Source of the DNA: Panulirus ornatus
Lineage: Eukaryota; Arthropoda; Malacostraca; Decapoda; Palinuridae
Length of the DNA stretch: 64,000 nucleotides
Direction of reading: 5' to 3'
Assembly (NCBI RefSeq): GCF_036320965.1
Contig: NC_092271.1
Location: 15,740,096-15,804,095 of the forward strand
In this document: piece after piece, positions 45,191 through 57,129 of the stretch
How positions within the stretch are numbered: position 1 is the first letter of the stretch
Layout of the letters: each line of letters starts with the position of its first letter
Notes under the pieces: generated by a model
Database searches by the model: none
What the model was told of the DNA's origin: nothing
What the model saw: only the letters and a program-made list of their open reading frames with translations
Program-made: the position numbers and the translations under genes

Positions 45191-46661
45191 CTTGCTTGAT
45201 TCCTTCCTCAGTCCATTCTTTTGGAAAGTAATAATAATGAAGAGAAGGTCCTCCAGTCCTCCACAATTCCTTCTTCTACCCGTTTTAGGTACCTCCTATG
45301 ACATGCAGGAGATACACGAGTGGGATTCTTTCTCCCCATCCAGGAATAATCACAACTACATGTCTTTAAATGTACATTCCCATGCCCTCCTTCATATAAA
45401 CTCAGGTGGGTGACTACCTGGGAACATTAGAAGCTGTTCCCATATGTAGTATACATTTTCTGCTAGCCATGCCTAATGGCAAAATCTTAAAAAAGAAATA
45501 ATAATGTAGAAATCTGTCTGTGGGATGGTTTATTTACATACATACTCTCATGTCACTTGCACGCATTTTCAACACACAAACAGTGGGTTGAAAAGGGAAA
45601 CATGAACCCTCAAACTTTGCATACAAAGCTGAAATATCCCTAGCCCTAATCCCTTTTCACTGCATCTATCCATCTCCTTTTACCTGCAACTGTAATATTC
45701 TGTGTCGTCTTGAACAAGCAAATGCTCTGATACTCCTTCAACTCTTAAAAATACCAAACATACCTAAATGAGCATAAAATTTCAACACTCGTCATTTGCA
45801 CTCATATTCATTTCTCTCACATTCCACTTAGCCATCAGAATCCATAATCAGTTATAATGCTTGATATGTCCAATGGTTCTTGCATAACAGTGGGAATATG
45901 TATATAAAACAGTGATGCAGTCCTCAAATCCAACTCTGCTTTCTGGTACAAGCTGAGAAGCCTATTTTCATATAGACATGGTGCCATATAACCATGAACA
46001 AAGCACTTAAAATCCCAACTACCTGATTAATCCTTCTTAATCTATAAAACATCCTTACATTTGAACATCACCCCTGCCAATCATGCTGCATCCTTATTCA
46101 ATCTTCTTAACAGTCCACCTTAGGCTAATTCAAACGAATTGAGATTTAACTCTACCACCTTCAACAAGATCCCATCAAGTTTCCTTCTCTTACACATATG
46201 CACAAACAAATCAAGCACAGTTATCATCTGCATACAAGAGTAATATCATTCACATATCTTTCCTACATTCATATCCCAATCTCTCAATCTAACTTTTTGC
46301 TTTATATTTCCATGCATACATGCATACATTTCAAATGTCCATGAATTCGATTTTTTCTTGACTCTATTAATAACTGTTACTCTGTATATGAAAGCATATA
46401 CTCAAAAAGTTATAATGCATGGATTATACAAGTCAAATTTCATCTTAATCAGTGAAGCAGTTTCAGAGAAGCCATTACAGAAGTTCTTACAGATGGATGA
46501 CTGACAATGACTGGTAACACTAGCTCACATGAGATATGACCCAACTGAGGAATATCACCTACATACAATTAAAGAGCATTACCTTTAAACAAAACTCTGT
46601 CCACTAGGAACATGGCATTAATAAATACTACACTGACCCTCTGTAATTCTATCAGACCCAC
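45191..46661. other. AGO1 intron sequence without recognisable elements
   Basis: Directly downstream (minus sense) of the PIWI-start exon. AT-rich. Near 46200-46260 a short stretch (aagcacagttatcatctgca) faintly resembles a reversed LINE catalytic region, too little to call. The expected following exon is not found. Confidence 0.5.
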
Positions 46662-46821
46662 CTGTCTGTGCTGCTGGACTCGGACAGTTGCAGCATAACG
46701 TGATGGATGAGCATCCATAGAACCTACGACAGCTGCAATGGACGGTTTCTTATTATCACCTGCAGGTGGATGAGTAACATCGGCACCGAGGAAGATTACT
46801 GGCTCGTTGAACACCTTCGGT
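46662..46821 (-). CDS. AGO1: Argonaute-1 internal exon (start of PIWI domain)
   Basis: Exon of 160 nt encoding 53 codons after the split Arg, from [19 protein letters not shown] to [13 protein letters not shown]. The acceptor is ttgtcttgtag and the donor is gtgggt. It contains GADVTHPP, whose Asp is the first residue of the PIWI slicer tetrad (human AGO2 Asp597). The exon stops exactly before the Glu-finger residue (Glu637, next codon), which must lie in the next exon together with the rest of PIWI. Reading on past the donor gives non-Argonaute sequence, which confirms the boundary. I looked on the minus strand below 46662 for the expected continuation (for example YRDGVSEGQF) and did not see it. 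The intron to exon 51634-51793 is 4,812 bp and holds an inverted LINE pair and a Tigger element. Confidence 0.96.
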
Positions 46822-47344
46822 CTACAAGACAAAAATTGATAGATAAATATGCACCATCCATTTCTCAAAACTTAAAATCATCAATCTAATATACCACACA
46901 ACCATTCAGACCCAAGATGCAACTTCCATTATGAAGACAGTGAACACCTTCACTCTGAATGTCCTGCATCAACCCAAAATGAGAAACATAAATCATCATC
47001 ATCATGCCTTTCAACCTGTGATCCTACATAGTAAATGTGGTTGGCTTCTTGAGCACTCAGGGAACCCCAATGAAAGGAAACCTTGGGTAGGAAGTAATAG
47101 AGTTAGAACCTATATCATTATGTTTGTAATAAACATAACACCACTGCAATTAACCTATAGTGGAGCTTTCCTTCTGAAATTTTACTGCAACCCTTATGTC
47201 TTTACTCTCAAGCTAATAATAATAAGCACCCTCCTCCTTATTTCACTAATACAACATTGATTCCTAAAAGTTTCTGTCAAGATGGATTTTGATTCATAGA
47301 TGGAGCTTCATTTATAAGTTTTCCATACTGTTTTCAAAGAAAAT
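46822..47344. other. AGO1 intron sequence without recognisable elements
   Basis: Part of the 4,812-bp intron between the MID/PIWI exon and the PIWI-start exon. The frame at 46931-47260 shows no domain and overlaps an atcatcatcatcatgc stretch. Confidence 0.5.
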
Positions 47345-48905
47345 GCAAAAGGTGACCAAATGATGTGAGGGGAGTGGGTGAGGAGTGGGATTTATTTAGC
47401 GAAGCAGTGATGGCATGTGCAAAAGATGCAAGTGACATGAGAAAGTGGGAGACAGGCAGATTAGAAAAGGTGGCGAGTAGTGGGATGAAGAAGTAATGTT
47501 GTCGGTGACAGAGAAAGGAGAGGCATTTGGACGATACTTACAAGGAAGGAGTGCAAATGACTGGGAAATTTATAAAAGAAAGCAACAGGTGATCATGAAG
47601 AAGGTGCAAGGGTTATAAAAGAGGACAAATGAGAGTTGGAGTGAGTATCATTAAACTTTAAGGAAAATACAAAGATGTTCTGGAAGGAGGAGAATAACGT
47701 TTGTAAGACACGAGAACAAATGGGAACATCGTTGAAGGGAGCAAGGGGAGAAGTAATAACAGGTAGCGATGGAGTGAGTAGTCTGATGGTTTGTTGAATG
47801 TGTTTGATGATAAAGAGTGGCAGATGTAGGGTGCTTTGGTTGGGGTGGTGTGTGAAGTGAGAGGATCAGGGAAAATGGTTGGGTTTTAAGACAGAAAAGG
47901 TAATGAACGCTTTGTGGAAGATAAAATCAAACAAGGCAGTGGGTTTCGAGGGTATTACAGTTGAATATATTAAGAGAGGGGGTGACTGTGTTGTTGACTG
48001 GATGATATGGATATTCAATATATGTATGGATCATGTTGAAGTGCCTGAGGATTGGCAGAATGCATGCATAGTGCCATTGTACAAAGGCAAAGGGGAAAAA
48101 GGTAAGTGTTCAAACTACAGAGGCTTAAGTTTAAGTATTCCTGAGAAATTAGATGGTATTGACTGACAGGGTGAAGGCATGTACAGAACATTAGATTGGG
48201 GAAGAGTAGAGTGGTTTCAGAAGTGGTAGAGGATGTGTGGATCAGGCGTTTGGTCACATGGAGAGAATGAGTGAGGAAAGATTGACCAAGAGGATATATG
48301 TGTCAGAGGTGGAGGGAACGAGGAGAAGTGGGAGACCATATTGGAGGTGGAAAGATGGAGTGAAAAAGATTTTGAGAGATCAGGGCCTGAACATGCAGGA
48401 GGGTGAAAGGTGTGCAAGGAATAGAGTGAAGTGGAACGATGTGGTATACCGGGGTCGATGTGCTGTCAATGGATTGAACCAGGGCATGTGAAGCATCTGG
48501 AGTAAACCATGGAAAGTTCTGTGGGGCCTGGATGTGGATAGGAAGCTGTGGTTTCGGTGCATTATACATGACAGCTAGAGACTGAGTGTGAACAAATGTG
48601 GCCTTTGTTGTCTTTTCCTAGCGCTACCTCGCACACATGCGGGAAGGAGGGGGTTTTCATTTCATGTGTGGCGGGGTGGCGACGGGAATGAATAAGGGCA
48701 GACAGTATGAATTATGGACATGTGTATATATGTATACGTCTGTGTGTATATATATATGTATACGATGAGATGTATTGGTATGTATGTGTGCGTGTGGACA
48801 TGCATGTGTATACATGTGTATGTGGGTAGGTTGGGCCACTCTTTTGTCTGTTTCCTTGTGCTACCTCGCTAACGCGGGAGACAGCGACAAAGTATCATAA
48901 ATAAA
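47345..48905 (+). mobile_element. LINE copy with its RT core deleted
   Basis: Begins in the linker (gggtgaggagtgggatttat) and includes LWKIKSNKAVGFEGITVEYI and EVPEDWQNACIVPLYKGKG (frame 47879-48166). At about 48247 it jumps from gtagaggatgtgtggatcag (RGCVDQ) to tttggtcacatggagagaat (FGHMERM), losing the whole palm with FADD. The C-terminus reads VVYRGRCAVNGLNQGM. The full 3' UTR and tail end near 48905. It lies in an AGO1 intron. Confidence 0.86.
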
Positions 48906-49170
48906 AATAAATACATACACAGACATATACATATAAACACATGTACATAATTCAAACTTCTTGCCTTTATTCATTCCTGATGCCACCCCGCCACACATGA
49001 AATGACAGCCCCCTTCCTCTGCACATGCACGAGGTAGCGCTAAGACAACAAAGGCCACATTCGTTCACACAGTCTCTAGCTGTCATGTATAATGCACCAA
49101 AAGCAAAGCTCCCTTTCCAAATCCAGGCCCACAAAACTTTCCTTGGTTCACCCCTGATGCTTCACATGTA
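48906..49170 (-). mobile_element. LINE 3' UTR fragment opposed to the preceding copy
   Basis: Runs from acatacacagacatatacat-type sequence to cccctgatgcttcacatg. It lacks the terminal 130 bp or so and abuts the tail of the plus-strand copy, giving an inverted pair with arms of roughly 260 bp. Confidence 0.83.
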
Positions 49171-49629
49171 GTTTTGGAAAATAACTGTTACATTAATGGA
49201 CAAAATCATTTTTTTCTCATCTTTCTGAAGAGTCCTCCAGTGGGGTATACATAATATAAGAGGCCACACAGTCAATGGGTTAAGAGACAGTTGATGAAAG
49301 ACAGCAAGTGATGGGAAAAATACATATAGCCTAAGCAAAAGCTAAAAAATTTCTAACAGGGTCAAGTCAAGCAAAAATAACATTACAGTTCTATTCAACC
49401 TACACACACTCCTTTCCCAATTGTAATCGTAAATACAGGTTGTACCCCTCGTATTCGGCACTCTGTGGTCTTGTAAGTTCCATGGTTCGGCATGTTTTGA
49501 ATCTGCTGCCGTTAGTTTTTGGATCTGCCACTAGGGTGGCGCTGTTAGCAGCACTAAGGTGCCAAAATCTATTTAACCTGCAGCCGAGCTAATTAGGAGT
49601 CCTGTGAATTTCTTATATTCACTTCTTTC

Positions 49630-51130
49630 TTGAAAATGAAAGCCAAAGAAGTTTAAAGTTTCAAAAAACTTTGAAGGTGCCAGGAGTACAGAAATGAACA
49701 TAGCACTTATAAAGTGGTGTAAGCTCCCATGTAAAGAAGGTGTAAACATTTCTAGGAGATGCTTTTGGAGCAGGCCAAAGTTTTTCTTAGAGACCTATAG
49801 GTAGACTATGACTGAATATTTGCAAGGATGATTAAACAAGTTCAAGTGGAGATGTGGAATTTCAGCACACTGCGTGAACGGAGAGAAGCGTAGTGCTGAC
49901 ATGGAAGCTTGTAGCGTAACGTATTAAAAGAATTGATTTTTTTTTTTTTTTGCTTTGTCGCTGTCTCCCGCGTTTGCGAGGTAGCGCAAGGAAACAGACG
50001 AAAGAAATGGCCCAACTCACCCCCATACACATGTATATACATACGTCCACACACGCAAATATACATATCTACACAGCTTTCCATGGTTTACCACAGACGC
50101 TTCACATGCCTTGATTCAATCCACTGACAGCACGTCAACCCCGGTATACCACTTCGCTCCAATTCACTCTATTCCTTGCCCTCCTTTCACCCTCCTGCAT
50201 GTTCAGGTCCCGATCACACAAAATCTTTTTCACTCCATCTTTCCACCTCCAATTTGGTCTCCCTCTTCTCCTCGTTCACTCCACCTCCGACACGTATATC
50301 CTCTTGGTCAATCTTTCCTCACTCATTCTCTCCATGTGACCAAACCATTTCAAAACACCCTCTTCTGCTCTCTCAACCACGCTCTTTTTATTTCCACACA
50401 TCTCTCTTACCCTTGCGTTACTTACTCGATCAAACCACCTCACACCACACATTGTCCTCAAACATCTCATTTCCAGCACATCCATCCTCCTGCGCACAAC
50501 TCTATCCATAGTCCACGCCTCGCAACCATACAACATTGTTGGAACCACTATTCCTTCAAACATACCCATTTTTGCTTTCCGAGATAATGTTCTCGACTTC
50601 CACACATTCTTCAAGGCTCCCAGAATTTTCGCCCCCTCCCCCACCCTATGATCCACTTCCGCTTCCATGGTTCCATCCGCTGCCAGATCCACTCCCAGAT
50701 ATCTAAAACACTTCACTTCCTCCAGTTTTTCTCCATTCAAACTCACCTCCCAATTGACTTGACCCTCAACCCTACTCCAAAAACTCCAATTCTCAATCAA
50801 CCAACCAGCAGCAATATGTACAGGGCGATAAAGAGTGTACGAGCTGGCTGCCTGGCTGGGATTGACGCAGCATGGACTGGCTGCCTTGATGATAACAATA
50901 AAACAACAATAGTAAAGAGTTGACCAAAGCCAACTACCAACCTATGGTTGTTGGTTACAATAACTACTAGTCACAAAGCTGCAACAAAGTTTGAGAATGA
51001 ATTTGCATGGCTAGTGGCAGCAGAAAAGTTAACACCATAACAAGTGTATAATGCTAACGAATCTGCCCTGTACTGCGTTGTATGCCACAAAAAACCCTTG
51101 CCCAAGATATTGAGGAGTCTCCATCTGGGG
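49630..51130 (+). pseudogene. Jerky/Tigger-type transposase remnant split by LINE
   Basis: Before the LINE, translations in changing frames show a second DNA-binding domain pattern (FKWRCGISAHCVNGEKRSAD, compare KRHGIxxxxxxGEKLSAD in Jerky-like proteins). After the LINE, 50985-51130 reads KFENEFAWLVAAEKLTP, a stop, then QVYNANESALYC. The first catalytic Asp (NADES/NADET) is Asn here, and the sequence stops soon after, so the DDE domain is missing. The element is dead. Confidence 0.72.
49936..50776 (-). mobile_element. LINE copy with shortened 3' UTR inside a Tigger
   Basis: The tail is a run of t (49937-49950, the A tail of the minus strand) plus gctttgtcgctgtctcccgc. The short 3' UTR has the same internal join (atatctacacagctttccatgg) as 7876. 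A 174-codon frame (50276-50800) covers SRVEGQVNWEVSLNGEKLEE to KRIYVSEVE. The 5' end is truncated at about 50776 in the middle of the SRVEG block. Confidence 0.87.
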
Positions 51131-51375
51131 GTATTTCTGATGTAAACTTATGTAGCAATAAAGACCTTGTTTGAAAGATTTAATGGTTGTATTATTTCCT
51201 AATTTAAGCTTTGTTCTACCTCTGATAACACAGCAATACGTATGTGGAATGAGCTGGCAAGATTAAGGGTCAGGAATATGTTTACATAGGGAGTTCCCAT
51301 TTCTGTTTTCCGGCATTTTCTGTGGTCCAGCAATGGCCAGGTCCCAAGTTTGCCAGATGAGAGAGGTTCAACCCG

Positions 51376-51633
51376 TATTAAAGGTGCTGACTGATTTGCA
51401 AAGCAACTAAGTTTTTCAATGTTCCTACAATACAGGTTTTCTCCATGTGAAAGACAGAATTACTTCAACCATGAGCAAATGAACTACCTGACATATGATC
51501 TAAATTTATGTATCTACATCAACAAATCACTCACAGCAAATGGACCTGAAACAAATTAAAAATTTTACATTCAAACTATGACCTTTCAGTTCAAATTTTG
51601 TGTTTAAAGTGCCATAACATGCAATGTCCTCAC
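51376..51633. other. AGO1 intron flank
   Basis: AT-rich sequence between the Tigger right end and the donor side of the MID/PIWI exon. No element recognised. Confidence 0.45.
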
Positions 51634-51793
51634 CTGATGCCTGGGACTAGAATAGAATTGATGCCTCCTAACTTGACATTAATCTTAAGGCAAAGATTAG
51701 ATAATGTTTGTGGTGATGTCTTATTAACATTCTTGGCTTGCACACACTGAGTTGCCATTCCCAAGACAGTATCACCTACTCTCTTCACTTCCG
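51634..51793 (-). CDS. AGO1: Argonaute-1 internal exon (MID/PIWI junction)
   Basis: Exon of 160 nt encoding 52 full codons, beginning [18 protein letters not shown] and ending [12 protein letters not shown]. The acceptor is tttacag and the donor ends AG before gtgagg. It completes the guide 5'-phosphate pocket: Lys in EVK, Gln in MATQ, Lys in LCLK and Lys in NVK correspond to human AGO2 residues 533, 545, 566 and 570, and all are conserved. The exon starts with the last two bases of an Ala codon and ends with AG of an Arg codon finished by the next exon. It sits 9,063 bp downstream of the previous exon; that intron holds LINE copies and a second LINE type. There are no frameshifts or stops, so this reads as a functional gene and not a retrocopy. 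Human numbering comes from knowledge of the family. Confidence 0.96.
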
Positions 51794-51911
51794 CTGTAAA
51801 CAGAAAATACATAGCAGACATTAGAAGCCAAATTTCAAAATAATCATAAACTGAAAAAATACAGAAAAACATGGGGTACTTCTGCTACCTGATGTCTCAC
51901 CAAAGGTTATA

Positions 51912-52437
51912 TCTTTTTTTTTCCACATCAGTGAGGTAGCACCAGGAACATGTGAAGAAAGGCAGCATCCACTCATATCCATTCTATAGCTGTCATGTGG
52001 AATGCACCAAACGATGTTTCCCTATCCACAACCAAGCCCGACAGACCTCACCATGGTTTACACCAGACACTCCATATGTCCTGGTTCAGTCCAATGACAG
52101 CATATTAACCATAATAAACCAAATTGTTCCAATACACTCTATCCTATGCACACTTTCCACCCTCCTGCATGTTCAGGCCCCAGTCACTTGATATCTTTTC
52201 CACTCCATAATTACATTTCTAATTTGCTCTCCCCTTCTCTCTGTCCCCTTCATTTCATACACATTTATTCTCACTCATTCTCCCCATATTTGAACACACC
52301 CTCTTCAGCTCTCTCAACTACATTCATTAACACACTTACCAATTAACATTTAACCTATCAAACCAACTCACACCACATACTATCCTCAAACATTTAATTT
52401 CATTTCCAACACATCCACCTTCCTATGAATAGCATGA
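51912..52437 (-). mobile_element. Old LINE 3' end
   Basis: The older-subfamily tail (ttccacatcagtgaggtagc) is followed by UTR without the tg/ta tract (gtcatgtggaatgcaccaaa, ccatggtttacaccagacac) and a decayed C-terminal region to about 52437. Confidence 0.7.
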
Positions 52438-52650
52438 ATGGGATAGAGTAAACTGGCCGATAAGCTTTAAATGGACTGAACCATGTAAAAAGCCTGTGGA
52501 GCCTGGCTGTGGATAAGAGGCTACTGTTTAAGTGCATTACACACAATAACTTGGGAATGAATAAGAACGAATGAGGCCTTTCTTTCCTCTGCTCTTGGTG
52601 CTACTTTGCTAACCTGGAAAACAGAGAACAAGTATGAAAGAAAGATATAC
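52438..52650 (+). mobile_element. Old LINE 3' end, opposed
   Basis: Last codons and UTR (gatagagtaaactggccgat, tggactgaaccatgtaaaaa), with the tail ctggaaaacagagaacaagt. It forms another opposed pair with the preceding fragment. Confidence 0.68.
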
Positions 52651-53139
52651 AGGGGATGCACAAAAACAATCTAAGCTATCCCTTCTCTTAAATTAAAACT
52701 TCTGCATTCCTAGTTTATGAAAAGCTTAATATCTATTGGATTAACCAATCCCTCATGTGGACAGTGTAGGCATGGAGGGGCTGTGGGTGCAGCAGATGTG
52801 GGTGCCTATATCTACCCACTGTGGACACCAGAAGGTTACCATAGCCTCCAGGTAGCTCTGATGATTCATCCTTTGTTTGGGCTGCAATCTATGCCCAGCC
52901 TACAGACCCTACAATGCACATCAAATTCTAACTCAGGTTGGAAAGCACACTGCAAGACTGTGGACAACTGAACGGAAAAGGTGAAAAGAACACTAGACAT
53001 ATGGCTAGAAATGGCGAAGTTATGCCACAATAGATAACTATGCAATCTACATGATGGCTAATAAGAAATGTATCATTATTCCATGAGCATATGGCGAATG
53101 AGGCAAATCCTCATCTAAGGTACTCATATATAAATAAAA
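52651..53139. other. No recognisable feature
   Basis: Intron sequence. The frame 52717-52971 has no recognisable domain. Confidence 0.4.
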
Positions 53140-53340
53140 ACTAATCATATGCCTTCTACATATCCATAAATGCAGCATACATTTTATCTTTCTTTAAGGC
53201 CATCATCAATTTCTGTTGGGTACTGAGATGTGGTCAGCACAACTTCTGTGGTGCTTACCAAAGGTTCAAATCCTCTCCGAGTGATCAATCACATCTCTAA
53301 CAAACATCTTCCTAATCATGCTCACAAGATTTTATTACTC
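53140..53340 (-). mobile_element. Possible old LINE RT fragment
   Basis: atatgccttctacatatcca and aatgcagcatacattttatc are the diverged counterpart of the reversed DLEKAYD block (tatgccttctccagatccat) of young copies, followed by a decayed continuation. Short and weak. Confidence 0.5.
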
Positions 53341-53649
53341 TATAACGTTTAAAGTAATTCCTTTCACTATCAAAAGAAATAGTATTACTTCTTTATCCAA
53401 TCACCTGGTACAAAACTTTTCCATGCTGCCACTCAGTGCCATATCACCTTCAATCTTGCTCCTCAACCTAACTAACTATAATCCAAGAAATTCCATTACT
53501 TATTCTGCATATTCCAAAACTAAACTGAAAAGTTCATCAGATATTGAAGTATATTCAGAGCAAGGAATGCCCAGCCATCCAAATTAACTATCCTTAATCT
53601 ATACAGTACTACAATACATAATAGAATCCTAACCTGATTCATGGGTACC
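53341..53649. other. No recognisable feature
   Basis: AT-rich intron sequence ahead of the next LINE tail. Confidence 0.4.
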
Positions 53650-56457
53650 ATTTATTTATCTATTTATTTATTTTGCTTTGTCGCTGTCTCCCGCGTTACC
53701 AAGGTAGCGCAAGGAAACAGACGAAAGAATGGCCCAACCCACCCACATACACATGTATATACATACACGTCCACACACGCAAATATACATACCTATATAT
53801 CTCAACATATACATATATATACACACACAGACATATACATATATGCACATGTAAATAATTCATACTGTCTGCCTTTATTCATTCCAATCGCCACCCCGAC
53901 ACTTGAAATGACAACCCCCTCCCCCCTCATGTGCGTGAGGTAGTGCTAAGAAAAAGACAACAAAGGCCACATTCATTCACACTCTGTCTCTAGCTGTCAT
54001 GTATAAAGCACCAAAACCACAGCTCCCTTTCCACATCCAGGCCCCACACAACTTTCCATGGTTTACCCCAGACGCTTCACATGCCCTGGTTCAATCCACT
54101 GACAGCACGTCGACCCCTGTATACCATATCGTTCCAATTCACTCTATTCCTTGCACAACCCTCCTGCATGTTCAGGCCCCAATCACTCAAAATCTTTTTC
54201 ACTCCATCTTTCCATCTCTAATTTGGTCTCCCACTTCTCCTCGTTCCCTCCACCTCCAACACATATATATATATCCCCTTGGTCAATCTTTCCTCACTCA
54301 TTCTCTCCATGTGACCAAACCATTTCAGAACACCCTCTTCTGCTCTCTCAACTACACTCTTTTTATTACCACACATCTCTCTTCCCCTTTCATTACTTAT
54401 TCGATCACACCACATATTGTCCTCAAACATCTCATTTCCAGCACATCCACCCTCCTCCGCACAACTCTATCCATAGCCCTTGCCTCAACAATATAACATT
54501 GTCAGAACCACTATTCCTTCAAACATACCCATTTTTGCTTTCTAAGGTAATGTTCTCGACCCACACATTCTTCAACACTCCCAGAACTTTCGCTCCCTCC
54601 CCACCTTATGATTCACTTCCGCTTCCATGGTTCCATCTGCTGCTAAATTCACTCCCAGATATCTAAAACACTTCACTTCCTCCAGTTTTTCTCCATTCAA
54701 ACTTACCTCCCAATTGACTTGTCCCTCAACCCTACTGTACCTAATAACCTTGCTCTTATTCACAATTACTCTCAGCTTTCTTCTTTCACACACTTTACCA
54801 AACTCAGTCACCAGCTTCTGCAGTTTCTCACACGAATCAGCCACCAGTGCTGTATCATCAGCAAACAACAACAACTGACTCACTTCCCAAGCTCTCTCAT
54901 CCACAACAGACTGCATACTTGCCTCTCTTTCCAAAACTCTTGCATTCACCTCCCTAACAACCCCATCCATAAACAAATTAAACAACCATGGAGACATCAC
55001 ACACCCCTACCGCAAACCTACATTCAATGAGAACCAATCACTTTCCTCTCTTCCTACACGTACACATGCCTTACATCCTCGATAAAAACTTTTCACTGCT
55101 TCTCACAACTTGCCTCCCACACCATAAATTCTTAATACCTTCCACAGAGCATCTCTATCAACTCTATCATATGCCTTCTCCAGATCTATAAATGCTACAT
55201 ACAAATCCATTTGCTTTTCTAAGTATTTCTCACATACATTCTTCAAAGCAAACACCTGATCCACATATCCTCTACCACTTCTGAAACCACACTGCTCTTC
55301 CCCAACCTGATGCTCTGTACATGCCTTCACCCTCTCAATCAATACCCTCCCATATAATTTACCAGGAATACTCTACAAACTTATACCTCTGTAATTTGAA
55401 CACTCACTTTTATCCCCTTTGCCTTTGTACAATGGCACTATGCAAGCATTCCGCCAATCCTCAGGCACCTCACCATGAGTCATACATACATTAAATAATT
55501 TTACCAACCAGTCAACAATACAGCCACCACCTTTTTTGATATAAATTCAACTGCAATACCATCCAAACTTGCTGCCTTGCCGGATTTCAATTTCCACACG
55601 GCTTTTACTACCTCTTCTCTGTTTGCCAAATCATTCTCCCAAACCCTCTCACTTTGCACACCATCTCGACCAAAACAACCTATATCTGCCACTCTATCAT
55701 CAAACACATTCAACAAACCTTCAAAATACTCACTCCATCTGCTTCTAACATCACCACTACTTGTTATCACCTCCCCACTAGCCCCCTTCACTGAAGTTCC
55801 CATTTGTTCCCTTGTCTTATGCACTTTATTTACCTCCCTCCAAAACATCTATTCATTATCCATAAAATTTAAAGATACTCTCTCAACCCAACTCTCATTT
55901 GCCCTCTTTTTCACCTCTTGCACCTTTCTCTTGACCTCATGCCTCTTTCTTTTATACATCTCAAACTCATTTGCATTATTTCCCTGAAAAAATCATCTCT
56001 TCTCTTTCACTAATAATCTTACATCATCATCACACCACTCACTACCCTTTCTAATCTGCCCACCTCCTATCATTCTCATGCCACAAGCATCTTTCACACA
56101 AGCCATCACTGCTTCCCTAAATACATCCCATTCCTCCCTCACTCCCCTTACGTTCTTTGTTCTCACCTTTTTCCATTCTGTACTCAGTCTCTCCTGGTAC
56201 TTCCTCACACAAGTCTCCTTCCCAAGCTCACTCACTTACTCTCACCACTCTTTTCACCTCAACATTCTCTCTTCTTTTCTGAAAACCTCTACAAATCTTC
56301 ACCTTCGCCTCCACAACATAATGATCAGACAACCCTCCAGTTGCACCTCTCAGCACATTTACATCCAAAAGTCTCTCTTTCACGCGCCTATTAATTATCA
56401 CACAATCCAATAACGCTCTCTGACCATCTCTCCTACTTACATACAAATACTTATGTA
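53650..56457 (-). mobile_element. LINE copy from 3' UTR to end of endonuclease
   Basis: The full tail and UTR run to about 54130. The coding part is broken by indels (54218-54430, 54572-55000, 55103-55342, 55501-55848, 55993-56235) and extends upstream to YVSRRDGQRALLD (frame 56228-56446), the end of the endonuclease domain. The catalytic box has an extra Leu (QLLLFADDTALVAD), as in the copy at 57563-59023. It is cut at 56457 by the tail of the next LINE. Confidence 0.87.
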
Positions 56458-57127
56458 TATTTATTTATTTATTTTGCTTTGTCGCTGTCTCCCGCATTTG
56501 TGAGGTAGCGCAAAGAAACAGACGAAAGAAAAGGCCCAACCCACCCCCATACACATGTATATACATACACGTCCACACACGCAAATATACATACCTATAC
56601 ATCTCAATGTACACATATATATACACACACAGACACATACATATATACCCATGCACACAATTCACACTGTCTGCCTTTATTCATTCCCATTGCCACCTCG
56701 CCACACATGGAATACCATCCCCCTCCCCCCTCATGTGTGTAAGGTAGCGCTAGGAAAAGACAACAAAGACCCCATTCGTTCACACTCAGTCTCTAGCTGT
56801 CATGCAATAATGCCCGAAACCACAGCTCCCTTTCCACATCCAGGCCCCACACAACTTTCCATGGTTTACCCCAGACGCTTCACATGCCCTGATTCAATCC
56901 ACTGACAGCACGTCAACCCCAGTATACCACATCAATCCAATTCACTCTATTCCTTGCCCGCCTTTCACCCTCCTGCATGTTCAGGCCCCGATCACTCAAA
57001 ATCTTTTTCACTCCATCTTTCCACCTCCAATTTGATCTCCCACTTCTCCTCGTTCCCTCCACCTCCGACACATATATCCTCTTGGTCAACCTTTCCTCAC
57101 TCATTCTCTCCATGTGCCCAAACCACT
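56458..57127 (-). mobile_element. LINE 3' UTR and last part of C-terminal region
   Basis: A complete 3' UTR (tail ttatttattttgctttgtcg), then codons WKDGVKKILSDRGLNMQEGE to KWFGHMERMSEERL, truncated at about 57127. It sits between two longer LINE copies in the same orientation. Confidence 0.87.
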
Positions 57128-57129
57128 TA

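Larger units (their letters stand above)
49436..51375 (+). mobile_element. Tigger/Jerky-type DNA transposon interrupted by a LINE
   Basis: The left end is caggttgtacccctcgtatt. The right end read in reverse is cgggttgaacctctctcatc. TA lies outside both ends (49434-49435 and 51376-51377). Removing the LINE at 49936-50776 leaves about 1.1 kb. The borders fit a pogo-type insertion with moderately diverged inverted repeats. Confidence 0.82.

Noticed and set aside
46200..46260. Possible reversed LINE catalytic region in the AGO1 intron
   Set aside because: Only one short resemblance; flanks do not follow the LINE order.
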